NCBI GenBank assembly: GCA_947095585.1
Contig: OX352763.1
Location: 50,510,329-50,574,328, forward strand
Length of the DNA: 64,000 nucleotides
Origin: Nephrocerus scutellatus
Taxonomy: Eukaryota; Arthropoda; Insecta; Diptera; Pipunculidae
Reading direction: 5' to 3'
Shown: in pieces, positions 23,652 to 33,795 of the stretch
How the letters are laid out: each line of letters begins with the position of its first letter
Numbering within the stretch: position 1 is the first letter of the stretch
Notes under the pieces: model-generated
Told to the model about the DNA's origin: nothing
Databases searched by the model: none
The model's input: the letters and a program-made list of their open reading frames with translations, nothing else
Translations under genes and position numbers: made by a program

Positions 23652-23748
23652 GACGCGTTCCAAAAGTTCCAGGGGATTATTGGAACCGCCGTCGTACCTT
23701 ACGTTCCATTTCCGTACCTTATCCATTACATCCGCGTCCGACGGTCGG
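23652..23748 (-). pseudogene. Gag fragment of copy D, left of the BEL insertion
   Basis: This is 97 bp of minus-strand gag corresponding to 8113-8210 of copy B (capsid region around NNPLEFLERVEE). It is continuous with 29922-30183 once the BEL element is removed. Confidence 0.85.
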
Positions 23749-24023
23749 TGTCGCAGATTGTACGAAAGGAGACGACTTAGTCATAGTGACAGGCGATGCT
23801 GCACATTCTACCTACATAGGCATACGATCGAGAGCGTCGCAGCAGACATGTATGAACATGCACATACAGGCAGAACCAAACGAAGGCCAAGGGCAGACAG
23901 AGGTGACCCACCAATACACAGGCGAACGACAATCGGGCAACAGTTCAACAGGCATCATGATATTTTGTGTAATTCTAGTTAGTTGAATTTTGTACCTAAA
24001 CCAGGAAAGTTGAATTGATGAAT
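23749..24023 (+). repeat. BEL 5' LTR, missing its last ~100 bp
   Basis: It aligns without gaps to 29545-29819 with three substitutions. It then diverges, so the 3' end of the LTR and the primer-binding site are deleted. Between here and gag (24024-24347) lies a leader with two related motifs of about 65 bp (acaattgt-gcg and tacgaaaaggc). Confidence 0.85.
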
Positions 24024-24347
24024 TGAATTCGTAAATTTAATTTCGAACAATTGTGCGCGTACTATACGAAAAGGCTAAATTTCCAGTGCATAAAAATAGG
24101 CATCGAGTCGAACAATTGTACGCATATTACGAAAAGGCAGAATTTCTAGTGCATAGGCCATCAGCATTGAGTTGAACGATTGGGCGCATACGTACATATA
24201 AACGAATATACGAACCAGGCATAGAATCATACGATTCGGCGCGTACAGTTTTTAGGCATCGAAAAATACACAACTTACGATTTTTGTGAAATATCGGTGG
24301 CAAATAAAAATAAGGTAAAATTAACAATTTGAGACGAATTTTGCACT

Positions 24348-25184
24348 ATGGCAGAATTAAGGCTACGGGCAAGTGCTACGACAGCCATCACCAAGTTGAT
24401 GGCTAAACTTGAGGCAGGCAAATTGGCGCAGTTAGAAATTAATATGAAGCGCGTAACCTTGGAAAATTTGGAAGGGCATTATTCGCGATTCATGGACGCA
24501 CATTTTGCGTTAGTAGGCAAGGCGGAAGACACCGAGCTAGATGCGCATACGACTCTTTTTGAGGAAGTGGAAGACAAATATTCCAATGTGAAGGCAATGC
24601 TTACGGCTGCAATCGATGCAGCGAGTCTACAAGAACGAACACCATCGGTTACGAGTGTGGTACGCTCGGTTCTCGGGCAACGAGGCGACGTTCATGATGT
24701 ACGTTTGGAGAAGATCGTCATTCCAGAATTCCATGGAGACTTCAGTAGATGGGTAGGATTTCGAGACATGTTCGGGGCAATGGTGCATACGCAGGAGCAT
24801 TTTTCCACGGCAGCAAAGTATACGAGGCTTATGAGAGCATTAAAAGGCACTGCTGCACAGGTGGTGGCTGGCTTCCTACCGACGGACGACAATTACGAGT
24901 CAGCGTGGCAAACGTTGAAGGCCCGCTACGATAACAAGCGACTTATTGTATCGGCTCATCTCAATGTGTTCTTAAGCATGGAATCATTTGAGAGGGAGTC
25001 AAATACAGGCTTGCGTCGGCTAGTCGACCTTACCAACGAAACAACGCGATCATTAGCAGCAATGAAACGTCCGGTAGACAAGTGGGACGACATTCTTGTC
25101 CACATCTTGGTGTCGAAACTACCAAAGGCGACAATTATCCATTGGGAAATGGAACAACGAGGCACGGAACTTCCAAGACTGTAA
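24348..25184 (+). pseudogene. BEL Gag, amino part (DUF1759-like)
   Basis: This is a 278-residue open stretch with the DUF1759 layout of BEL/Pao gag proteins, with IPEFHGDFSRW, FRDMFGAMVH and LKGTAAQVV motifs. An in-frame TAA at 25182-25184 interrupts it, and the same frame continues with DLLKFIEGRA, the usual continuation of this domain. The stop is therefore a nonsense mutation inside the domain. BEL copy 2 has the same TAA. The start ATG follows an A-rich leader and matches the start in copy 2. Confidence 0.85.
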
Positions 25185-25655
25185 GATTTATTAAAATTTA
25201 TCGAAGGCAGAGCACGTGGTCTCGATCATATGGGATGTGCAATGGCTGAACGGGCAACGCATGCAGGCAACAACACAAACAGAAGATTAACAGCCACCCC
25301 AAAGGCGCATATGAGCACAGGCGGATCATCAAGGCTAACACAATCAAATTTACCGACGGCAGAGCGTGGGCATTGCTACTACTGCAATGGTGACCACTAC
25401 ATTGGGCGCTGTCCGTCATTAGAGGCAGTATCAGCAGCAGAACGATTTCGAAAGGTAAAGGATTCCGATTTGTGTTACAACTGTCTCACTCCAGGTCATG
25501 CAACACGAGCGTGTTTATCGAAACGTCGGTGTGGGAAATGTCAAAAGGCACACCATACAATTCTGTGTCGCACGGTGACGACAAATCAGGCCGAGAAACC
25601 AGCAAGTACGACAACTGCGGCGTCAGCAGCACCACAATCACAGGCATCTGCATGA
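25185..25655 (+). pseudogene. BEL Gag-Pol zinc-knuckle region
   Basis: The same frame as the gag is open again from 25185. It shows CCHC-like knuckles (CYYCNGDHYIGRC and CYNCLTPGHATRAC, then CGKCQKAHHTILC), expected to bind RNA. It closes with an in-frame TGA at 25653-25655 before the protease. Confidence 0.85.
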
Positions 25656-25891
25656 CTAGACATTGTAGAGAAGGCTCCGGCCGTTGCATCATTTGTATAC
25701 AACGGTCACACTACGTTATTGGCAACAGCAAATGCAGATATACTTGATATCAGAGGCAATCGCATTACGGTACGAGCACTATGCGACCCAGGTTCACAGA
25801 TCACGTTCATTACGGAACGATTCATGCAGCAGCTAAAAATTAAGAGGCAGAATATGATGTTAGAGGACCAACAACGCAGGGTGTAGCGGTA
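25656..25891 (+). pseudogene. BEL aspartic protease region (DUF1758-like), amino part
   Basis: The frame shared with the zinc knuckles shows the protease signature LCDPGSQITF, with the catalytic Asp codon at 25784. It ends in a frameshift at about 25866, after which the protein continues in another frame. Confidence 0.75.
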
Positions 25892-27397
25892 TTGCACCTA
25901 CAATCGCGGCACGAAGAGGGATTTTCGATCCAAATAAATGCGTTTGTGTTGGCAAAAATCACAACGGACTTGCCGAGTCATCGCATACAGATCGACCAAT
26001 GGAACCATCTGCAAGGCTTAAAATTAGCGGACCCAAATTTCGGAAGTCCAGGCGAGATTGATCTGTTGATTGGAGCAGATGTTTGGGGTCTCGTCATTAA
26101 GGATGGACTGATTAACAGCGAGGCGAATCAACCACACGCGCAGAATACGCATCTTGGCTGGTTAGTATCAGGCCCGGTTGATTTAATACACTGTAATTTG
26201 GCGCACAGTATAACCCCACCAAACGACAAGATTTTGGAAGAGGCTCTTACGCGTTTCTGGCAATTAGAAGAACCCGCTTTATCAGAAGGCCACATCCAGA
26301 CCATAGATGAATGCGAACAACATTATGTAGCAACGGTGCAACGACAGGAGTATGGCAGGTATGTGGTCAGCATTCCAGTTTTACCGGAGGAACCGAGACT
26401 CGGCGATTCACGTCGAATGGCAACCCAGCAATTTTATAAAAATGAGAGGCGAATGCATTCTGATCCTGAGCTATTGGCGAAATACATTGCATTCATGCGT
26501 GATTACCAGGCATTAGGTCACATGACATTATACGACGGCGAAGTATATGAAGGCTCTCAGGTGTACTATATCCCACATCATGCAGTCACAACAAAGTTTC
26601 GGGTTGTGTTCAATGCATCGGCGAGATCAGGCAACGGTGTGTCGCTCAATGACACGCAACACAGCGGGACAGCAATACAAGATAAATTGGCGAACATTAT
26701 TCTACGGTTCAGGATGTATCGCGTGGCAATGGTAGCGGACGTCGAGAAGATGTTCCGTCAAGTGGTGGTGAATCAAGAAGATCAAAGGTGGCAACTTATT
26801 CTATGGCGGGAGAACCCAACAGATCAACTAAAAACTTATCGGCTCACTACGGTGACATATGGCACACGCTCAGGGCCATTCCTGGCAATACGTACCTTAC
26901 ATCAGTGTGCTCGAGACAATTGTACGGTTATCAAGCATGAGGCAGAGGCCACTGAGGCAAGGCGTAGCATCGAGGAGGATTTTTACGTCGACGACTATCT
27001 TTTAAGCGCTCCAACTCAGGCAGTTGCAATTTGTCGAGCTAAGAATGTTGTCAGTATCTTACAGCGAGGCCACATGCATCTACGGAAATGGCAATCGAAC
27101 ATCAGCGCAGTTACCAATTCAATAACGAGGCAATGGGACTCGGGTAAGTTTCCATTATCAGTAAATTCAGTGGAAACTTCCGTTTTAGGCTTGCAATGGG
27201 ATAGTGTGTCCGATACACTGTCATTTAAAATCACTCTGAACGAAGCAGTGACACGCACAAAACGAAAATGTCTTAGCGATATAGCGAAGCTATATGACTC
27301 GACAGGACTTTTGGCACCAGTGGTCATTAAGGCGAAGATTTTTTATGCAGAAACTATGGTTGGCTGGCATTGGTTGGGACGAAGAAATATCTGGTGA
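25892..27397 (+). pseudogene. BEL protease end and reverse transcriptase
   Basis: This 501-residue open stretch begins with the end of the protease domain (LLIGADVWG, HLGWLVSGP). The reverse transcriptase follows, with the catalytic box YVDDY at about 26984-26998. It copies the element RNA into DNA inside the particle. The frame breaks at about 27380 (one-base change), and the listed 5' end is only where the frame opens. Confidence 0.85.
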
Positions 27398-28184
27398 GCT
27401 ACTCAGCGAGTGGATCCAATACCGACAAAGCTTGTTCCAAATAGAAAATCTGGAAATTCCACGACATATTGGAATGCACCCAGGACAGCAGACTACGTTG
27501 CACGGGTTCTGTGATGCATCAGTTCATGCGTATGCAGCGGTCATTTACGCGCGAACCATCAATGATGCAGGCGAGGCAACCGTGAGATTGATTACGTCGA
27601 GGACACGAGTGGCTCCGGTCAAGGTAGAGTCAATTCCGAGGCTTGAGCTTAGCGGAGCTCAACTGTTGGTAAAAACAACGAAGACGATACAAAAGGCAAT
27701 GAACATTTCGGCAATTGAGTGTTTCCTTTGGACGGACTCGACAATTGTATTGGCATGGCTCCGACAGTTTCCGGTTTGCTTCAAACCATATGTTGCGAAT
27801 CGGGTGAGCTATGTGCAACAGAATAGTGAACCAACATCGTGGCATCATATTACAACCGCTCAAAATCCAGCGGATTGTGCTAGTCGAGGACTAACGACTT
27901 CACAGTTACAGGCTCATACGCTCTTGTGGACAGGGCCAGAATATCTTCAACGAGGCGATCAGTATAGCACATCAGACGATCCTTTATGCACGGCAGATGA
28001 TTTGCAGTATTTCCAAGATGAGGCGAAGGCAACAGTAGTGATACATACACGTGGCCGCACAAGTCTGCTTATGACAAGGCAACGAGATGGTCGGGCGATT
28101 AGTTTTTCTCGATCGTACGAATTCACTCACCAAGTTAAAGCGAATTATGGCACATATTCTCTATGTAGGCATCGCAAAGCGTAA
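27380..28184 (+). pseudogene. BEL RNase H-like region (Pao A17 domain)
   Basis: It contains the BEL/Pao features LHGFCDAS, IPRLELSGAQLL and FLWTDSTIVLAWL, whose acidic residues fit an RNase H fold, followed by NPADCASRG. This is the region annotated as Peptidase A17 in the family. The frame breaks again between about 28100 and 28140. Confidence 0.8.
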
Positions 28185-29265
28185 TACACAAGTAGCTGAC
28201 ATATGCAGTGCCGAAAGGTTGCATCAGGCAATGCTGGCATTGACACGCTTGGATCAGAGGCAGTGGTACGAACACGAAATAGAAATATGCAACAATGCCA
28301 AGGGCTTGCCGTGCAAAAGCAGGCTCAGCTCATTGAACCCATTCATCGATCAAGAGCAAATTCTACGAGTAGGAGGCCGGATCAAACGAGCGACTTTAGA
28401 TGAGAATCAAAGGCACCCCATCATCTTATCAAGGGAAGGCAGGCTGGCGTACATGATTGTCGCTGAGGTACTTCGAGAAACATTACATGGTGGTGTGCAG
28501 CTGATGCTTCAAACCATACGACGAACACATTGGATCATAGGAGGCCGTGCACTCGTGAAGTCATACATCAACAAATGTGTCACGTGTCGCTTGCAACGAG
28601 GTATAGTGGCAAGGCAACGAATGGGTGATCTACCGAAGTATCGCGTGAATCGACATCGTCCATTTCTCATCTCTGGCGTGGATTATTGTGGACCATTTCT
28701 GCTTCGCTTAGGCGCAACACGTTCACGTACAACGACCAAAACGTACGTAGTCATTTTCGTATGTTTGGCAACAAAGGCGGTACATATTGAGTTTGCTATC
28801 GATCTATCAGCAGAGGCATTTCTTAACGCATTCGCACGATTAACTGGTAGGCGGGGTATATGCGAGCAACTGTATTCGGACAATGGCACAAATTTCCAAG
28901 GCGCAAATCGTCGAATGCAAGAAGACTTGAAGGCATGGTACAACGAACACGTAAAGGACCAATTTGCACATCGTGGTACGAGGTGGCATTTCATACCACC
29001 AACAGCGCCGCATCAAGGTGGCATCTGGGAGGCTGCTGTCAAGTCAGCAAAAAAGCATATTGTACGCGTGGTTGGCAATCACACTATGAGCTATGAGCAA
29101 TTCAATACGTTACTCATTCGTATCGAGGCTTGCTTGAACTCAAGGCCATTGGTAGCTTTATATGACGATCCAGAGGACAGATTAGCATTAACACCAGGCG
29201 ATTTTCTCAAGGGTGGTCCCCATGGACTGAGGACATATGGCAGCGATGGCAGAATGAGTATCTGA
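28100..29265 (+). pseudogene. BEL integrase
   Basis: It begins with a zinc-binding-type HHCC region (HGGVQLMLQTIRRTHW, CVTCRLQRG). The catalytic core has D at 28681 (VDYCGPF), D at 28879 (YSDNGTNF) and E at 29029 (GGIWEAAVK), so the spacing D-E is 49 residues. It inserts the cDNA into the chromosome. A frameshift at about 29225 separates it from the last part. Confidence 0.88.
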
Positions 29266-29576
29266 CAATGCTCCAACAACGTAGCAAATGGCAAAGGGCA
29301 GAGGAGAACATAAAAATTGTAGATATTGTGGCACTTAAGGACGAGAATTTGCCACCAACACATTGGTGTCTCGGTCGAGTAACTGCTTTACATCCAGGCG
29401 AAGATAAATTAGTCCGAGTTGTAACGACGCAACATTACGACAAGGTCATGGGTCGATCATTTAACAGACAGCGTCCGATACAAAAGGTTTGCATTTTGTT
29501 ATCAGACGAGGATTCAGAAACCGTTGTTTCACAGGAGGCCGGGATGTCGCAGATTGTACGAAAGGAGACGACTTAG
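29225..29576 (+). pseudogene. BEL integrase C-terminal part (DUF5641-like)
   Basis: The terminal portion contains WQRAEENIKIVDIVALKDEN and PPTHWCLGRV, the pattern of the DUF5641 region that closes BEL/Pao polyproteins. The frame runs into the 3' LTR and stops at a TAG within it (29574-29576). Confidence 0.8.
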
Positions 29577-29921
29577 TCATGGTGACAGGCGATGCTGCAC
29601 ATTCTACCTACATAGGCATACGATCGAGAGCATCGCAGCAGACATGTATGAACATGCACATACAGGCAGAACCAAACGAAGGCCAAGGGCAGACAGAGGT
29701 GACCCACCAATACACAGGCGAACGACAATCGGGCAACAGTTCAACAGGCATCATGATATTTTGTGTAATTCTAGTTAGTTGAGTTTTGTACCTAAACCAG
29801 GAAAGTTGAATTGATGAATCATTAGGCACGCAGTTAAATCGCGTTCATTTATAAGTTGCAATTAAGCAATCTCATGGGATGAATATTGCGCATTCCATTT
29901 TCTAGGCAACGATACGAAACA
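29545..29921 (+). repeat. BEL 3' LTR (377 bp, complete)
   Basis: It begins TGTCGC inside the end of the pol frame and ends ACGAAACA before the target duplication gtcgg. Confidence 0.88.
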
Positions 29922-30183
29922 GTCGGTATGCGAATGGTTGCGAAGTACTTGGATTTACTCCTGGATAGATAATTGTCGATGCTTCGTAATGTCGGTTGGT
30001 TGGATTTGGTACACGCAGGTCCTCGCCTGGGTTCATTTTCTTTACTTCGGTGCTCAATCTTTTGCGTAGCTCGTCGACGGTGCCCGTTTGGTCGATACCA
30101 CGACGCTCTAACTCGTTAGCCAATTCCTCCTTGCGGAGAGAGTACACAGCTAAGGCGCTTAGTTCGGGCTCTATGGTGGCCAT
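29922..30183 (-). pseudogene. Gag amino end of copy D, right of the BEL insertion
   Basis: This is the first 80 or so codons of the array Gag, including the SAP-like part and the shared ATG at 30183, closely matching copy E (including GIDQTG). Confidence 0.85.
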
Positions 30184-30409
30184 TTTATGAAATCGATTCG
30201 CTAAATTTCTGCTGCATGGTGGGTGTCTCGGCTGAACGGTTTTCTGCTCTATGGGAAATCTGGTGTATATATATATGTATACCTAAAATAAATTCTGGTC
30301 GGACGGTGATGCGACTATTCTAGTCATACGGTGTATATATATATGTATGTATATATATTCTGGTCAGACGGTAATGCGACTATTCTAGTCGTCTTGATAT
30401 ATATATCGT

Positions 30410-30433
<24 letters not shown>

Positions 30434-30440
<7 letters not shown>

Positions 30441-30946
30441 TGGTTTTATTTTATTCATTGTTCTTATATCCTTAAGACTATTCGGTTTCGTTGCTGCCAA
30501 GAAATGGAGCACCTGAGCAGTGTTCGGGTGAACGGCGCAGCACAATATGTCAAGGTATCGAGTTCGGCGACGCCGATAACTTGTTATATTGGAATAAAAG
30601 CGTTTCTTTTCTACAGAGATTGCTACTGTTATGGGAGTAATATGGACAGCCGGTGGTTTTGACAACCGATTTAGCGCAATATGGCAAAATACCGAGTACA
30701 GCGACGCCGTTACTTTGCTATATTGGCAATAACAATAAGATGAGTGTGATAACTCAAGCACTCGATTGTTATTTTAAAAATTTGTTCGTAAAGAACAGCG
30801 GTCAGCAAGGAGCTTTCCTTTTAGGAGAATTTGTTTTATACTACACCGTATTCTTCCTCTCGAGTAGATATCGCTGCCTACCGCAGTGTGTTCTACTCTA
30901 ATTTTGTTATGTGACGTATTTGATTTTTTTACTCGACTTCGTTACA
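30434..30946 (-). repeat. LTR d (shared by copies D and E), short form
   Basis: It is nearly identical to LTR e at an offset of 4305 bp. The ~155-bp internal deletion and missing element-proximal end are shared. Confidence 0.82.
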
Positions 30947-31061
30947 TTCCCCCCCTACTTCGGGGTGGGGAAAAGTCGTAAGACACACTTATAGGCTAAA
31001 AATATTTTTTTACAGGTTAGATAAGTACTAATTAATGACTAAGGCAAGATTTCTATATTAC

Positions 31062-31092
<31 letters not shown>

Positions 31093-32128
31093 CTAGCTGA
31101 CCCGACAGACGTTGTCCTGTCCCACTTTCAATAAATTTGTTTGTGATCGTTTTGTGAACTTGTAAAAAAGTGTTTGTTTTGCGATATCGCGTCACAGTAT
31201 TAGTCACATCAGTATTAGCAGAAATACCCGGCATTTCCCGGCTGTCCCATCCCACTGACCTCCCGCCCACTGACCTCCCGCCCACTGACATCCCGCCCAC
31301 TGATCTCCCACCCACTGACCTCCCGCCCTCTGATACAGGGAAAACTAAATTTTCCACTCCAGCGCCACATATCGGGTCCAAATTTTGCCAACGACTTTCT
31401 TTTTATTTAAATATTATATGGTGTGAATTTAAGCGAAATCGTTCCATAAATAAGAAATTTCGAAAAAAAAAAAACGACACCAGCGCCACCTATCGGGTCC
31501 AACTTTTGTCAACGACTTTCTTTTTATTTAAATATTATATGGTGTGAATTTGAGCAAATTCGTTCCATAAATATGAATTTTCGGAGAAAAAAACGACACC
31601 AGCACCACCTATCGGGTCCAAATTGTCAACGACTTTCTTTTTATTTAACTACTATATGGTGTGAATTAGAGCCAAATCGTTCCATACGTTACGATTCTAT
31701 TGGAGTCAAACACACAGACATTCATTTTTATATATATAGAAGAATAGAAGAAGATATATATCAGGTATTTATGATAATGTTTATATATCTAAAAAAATTC
31801 TCTCGTATGGTGTGGTCACTCTATTTTTTCTTATTGCTTACTAGGTGGTCTAAGACCTTTATTGCCTAGTGCCAATCACTGGTACGAGTTACAAAAAACT
31901 TTTGTTAGAAAAAAAATGTTGTGTGGGTTGTTTTTTTTTGTTTGTTCCCATTCTTTTCTTTTCATTTTATGTTTCGTATGAGCTTAAGTCTACCAAAAAT
32001 TAGAATAATAAATAATAAAAATAAATAAGAATAATATAAATATATATATAATAGAATAATAGAAATAAAGATAATAATTCATTTTTCATTCATAATTTTT
32101 TCGTTTTAATATTTAATTTTTTTAATTT

Positions 32129-33262
32129 TCATTTCCTTTTTTTATATTTTTTTTCCCCTTTTGTTTTAATATATTTTTTCATTTTTTTTATATATATAAC
32201 AACAGTAACAATAGTAATAATAATAATACTAATAATAAGTCTAATAGAAAAAGAAATGATGTTAAATGTTGCTTCCACGTTGCCAGATGGTGGGTGTCGG
32301 TCTGGATGATGGTGATGGCGGTGGTCATCATCAGTGCGGTAGCGACTTATGAAGCGGTAATCGTCTTCGATGTTGAGCGGTGTGGTCGGTGCAGGTATTG
32401 TCCTTGCAGTTTTACTTCTGGTATTGGTTTTTGCCAACTTCGGAGTGGTAGTAATTTCTGTGAATGTCTCGGTCATCGGAGCGGTAGTAATTTCTGGAAC
32501 GGTATCGGTAATTGGAGTGGTAGTACTTTCTGGAACGGCATCGGTAATCGAGGTTGTAGTACTTTCTGGAACGGTATCGGTGATCGGAGCCGTAGTCATC
32601 TTCTGAACGTGAATAACCTTCGGAGTCGGTAGATTCAAAGACAGCAACTTTTGTAGGGTAGTGATTAGCCGTGGTGATGGTTTACATGAGAGCGGTATCT
32701 GTCTTGACGGTTTTATTATAAGAAGCGGTGACGGTTTATTTGACAGCGGTATCTGTCTTGGCGGTTTTATTATAGAATGCGGTGACGGTTTATTCGACAG
32801 CGGTATCTGTCTTGGCGGTTTTATTATAGAATGTGGTGACGGTTTATTTGACAGCGGTATCTGTCCTGACGGTATTATTATAAAATGCGGTACTCCCACG
32901 GCTGAGTCTACGTTGTGTTGTTGATCGGTGCGACCTAAGAGGCGATTGTTTAGATCAGGGCAGGTACGGTGGGTGTGTCCAAGTTGTCCGCACGTCCTAC
33001 AACTTGTCATTTTTGTCGGTTTGACTGGTTGTAATGGGAAGTGCGGGTGGAAACAATTCGCTGGTGATTCAGCTGGGCGTCTGGCTTCAACTGGTTTGTT
33101 GACGATTTGGACGACCGGCGATCGCCAGTTTGGAATGTCTGATCGGGCTGCTTGTTCAACTGGTCGGATGGATCGGACAGCTGGTCTAGTCGGCTTATGA
33201 TGTTGATATGGTACATCACGGGTGATCAGTAAATGATGCGGATATGTTACATCATTGGCCAT
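32129..33262 (-). CDS. Gag-array zinc-knuckle segment, copy E (377 residues, open)
   Basis: This opens with ATG at 33262, in the same frame as the repeat segment and two codons past its UAG (33269-33271). The CCHC knuckle is at residues 88, 91, 96 and 101. Residues about 130 to 200 hold four 18-residue Pro/Ser/Ile/Lys repeats, and about 225 to 290 hold 12-residue Thr/Pro repeats. A His/Asp-rich part follows, then a hydrophobic stretch (about residues 335-356, rich in Ile and Val) and a very basic lysine-rich tail. The knuckle should package element RNA. The hydrophobic and basic end may simply be translated low-complexity DNA. Confidence 0.7.
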   Translation of the reverse strand: MANDVTYPHHLLITRDVPYQHHKPTRPAVRSIRPVEQAARSDIPNWRSPVVQIVNKPVEARRPAESPANCFHPHFPLQPVKPTKMTSCRTCGQLGHTHRTCPDLNNRLLGRTDQQHNVDSAVGVPHFIIIPSGQIPLSNKPSPHSIIKPPRQIPLSNKPSPHSIIKPPRQIPLSNKPSPLLIIKPSRQIPLSCKPSPRLITTLQKLLSLNLPTPKVIHVQKMTTAPITDTVPESTTTSITDAVPESTTTPITDTVPEITTAPMTETFTEITTTPKLAKTNTRSKTARTIPAPTTPLNIEDDYRFISRYRTDDDHRHHHHPDRHPPSGNVEATFNIISFSIRLIISIIIITIVTVVIYIKKMKKYIKTKGEKKYKKRK

Positions 33263-33268
33263 TAGCTG

Positions 33269-33685
33269 CTATGAAGATGTCTCATTTCTGGTATGTGACT
33301 GGTGCGGATATATTACATTGTTGGTCAAAGGTTGATATGAAGATGTCATATTTCTGGTGTATGACCGATGCGGATATGTTACATCGTTGGCCACGGGCTG
33401 ATATGCAGATGTCATATTTCTGGTGTGTGACGGGTGCGGATATGTTACATTGTTGGTCACGGGTTGATATGAATATTTCATATTTCTGATGTGTGACTGG
33501 TGCGGATATGTTACATCGTTGGCCACGGGTTGATGTGACCAAATCGGTCGAGCGGACTGGATGGGCATATGGTACGGAGCGTCTATGGGTTGAGGCGCTG
33601 GTTGACTGTGTTGTACTGGTGATACATTTGGTCGAAACGGTGGTGCGGAGTGGCGGAATGGTGGAACGGTAGGGCGTAGCGGCAA
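33269..33685 (-). CDS. Gag-array 22-residue repeat segment, copy E (open)
   Basis: About 138 residues are open between the gag UGA (33689-33691) and the UAG (33269-33271). A proline-rich beginning is followed by four 22-residue repeats. There is no AUG at the start, so it would be made only by reading through the UGA, by non-AUG initiation, or not at all. Confidence 0.6.
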   Translation of the reverse strand: MPLRPTVPPFRHSAPPFRPNVSPVQHSQPAPQPIDAPYHMPIQSARPIWSHQPVANDVTYPHQSHIRNMKYSYQPVTNNVTYPHPSHTRNMTSAYQPVANDVTYPHRSYTRNMTSSYQPLTNNVIYPHQSHTRNETSS

Positions 33686-33795
33686 TGGTCAGTTTTGTGT
33701 CTGAGTGGGTCGTGATGGATGCTGTTCTGCCACTAGGCACTCAAAATCCTCAATTAACGCGGTTAGTTCGGACAAGGTGGCGAACTCTCTTCGCG

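Larger units (their letters stand above)
15367..23653 (+). mobile_element. Non-coding LTR element with LTRs over 3.1 kb (LARD-like)
   Basis: Two direct copies of a sequence starting TGTAACGGACGCC lie at 15367 and 20020. The first ends in TTACA (18520-18524), the inverted complement of its TGTAA start. Five bases later comes a 17-base match to the 3' end of tRNA-Lys (tggcgcccaacgtgggg). That is the layout LTR, primer-binding site, internal region, LTR. The 1.5-kb internal part has no coding capacity and no clear polypurine tract. Insect Ty3/gypsy elements of the Osvaldo/Ulysses group also combine long LTRs with tRNA-Lys priming, so that affiliation is possible but unproven. No target duplication remains because the right LTR is truncated. 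Confidence 0.65.
20020..23653 (+). repeat. 3' long LTR (truncated at its end)
   Basis: This is a direct copy of 15367-18248 at an offset of 4653 bp at the start, with expanded minisatellites. It stops after ccacaacggtga, where array copy D's gag resumes with two bases (ga) in common. About 277 bp of the LTR end is missing. Confidence 0.65.
23749..29921 (+). mobile_element. BEL/Pao LTR retrotransposon, young but coding-damaged
   Basis: The element runs from TG (23749) to CA (29921) and is flanked by the 5-bp duplication gtcgg (23744-23748 and 29922-29926), which restores array copy D's gag when collapsed. BEL/Pao elements make 5-bp duplications. The coding order gag, zinc knuckles, protease, reverse transcriptase, RNase H and integrase is that of BEL/Pao. 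It has several in-frame stops and frameshifts. Over 275 aligned bases the two LTRs differ at three positions, so the insertion is recent. Confidence 0.92.
13233..30946 (-). mobile_element. Gag-only LTR element, array copy D, split by two nested insertions
   Basis: Copy D's 3' part is 13233-15366 (six VNTR units near 13551, zinc-knuckle segment). It is interrupted by the long-LTR element (15367-23653), resumes in gag at 23652-23748, is interrupted again by the BEL element (23749-29921), and finishes with gag 29922-30183, leader and LTR d. About 460 bp of gag are missing between the 15366 and 23652 flanks, so the first junction pair is not a simple insertion. Confidence 0.8.
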
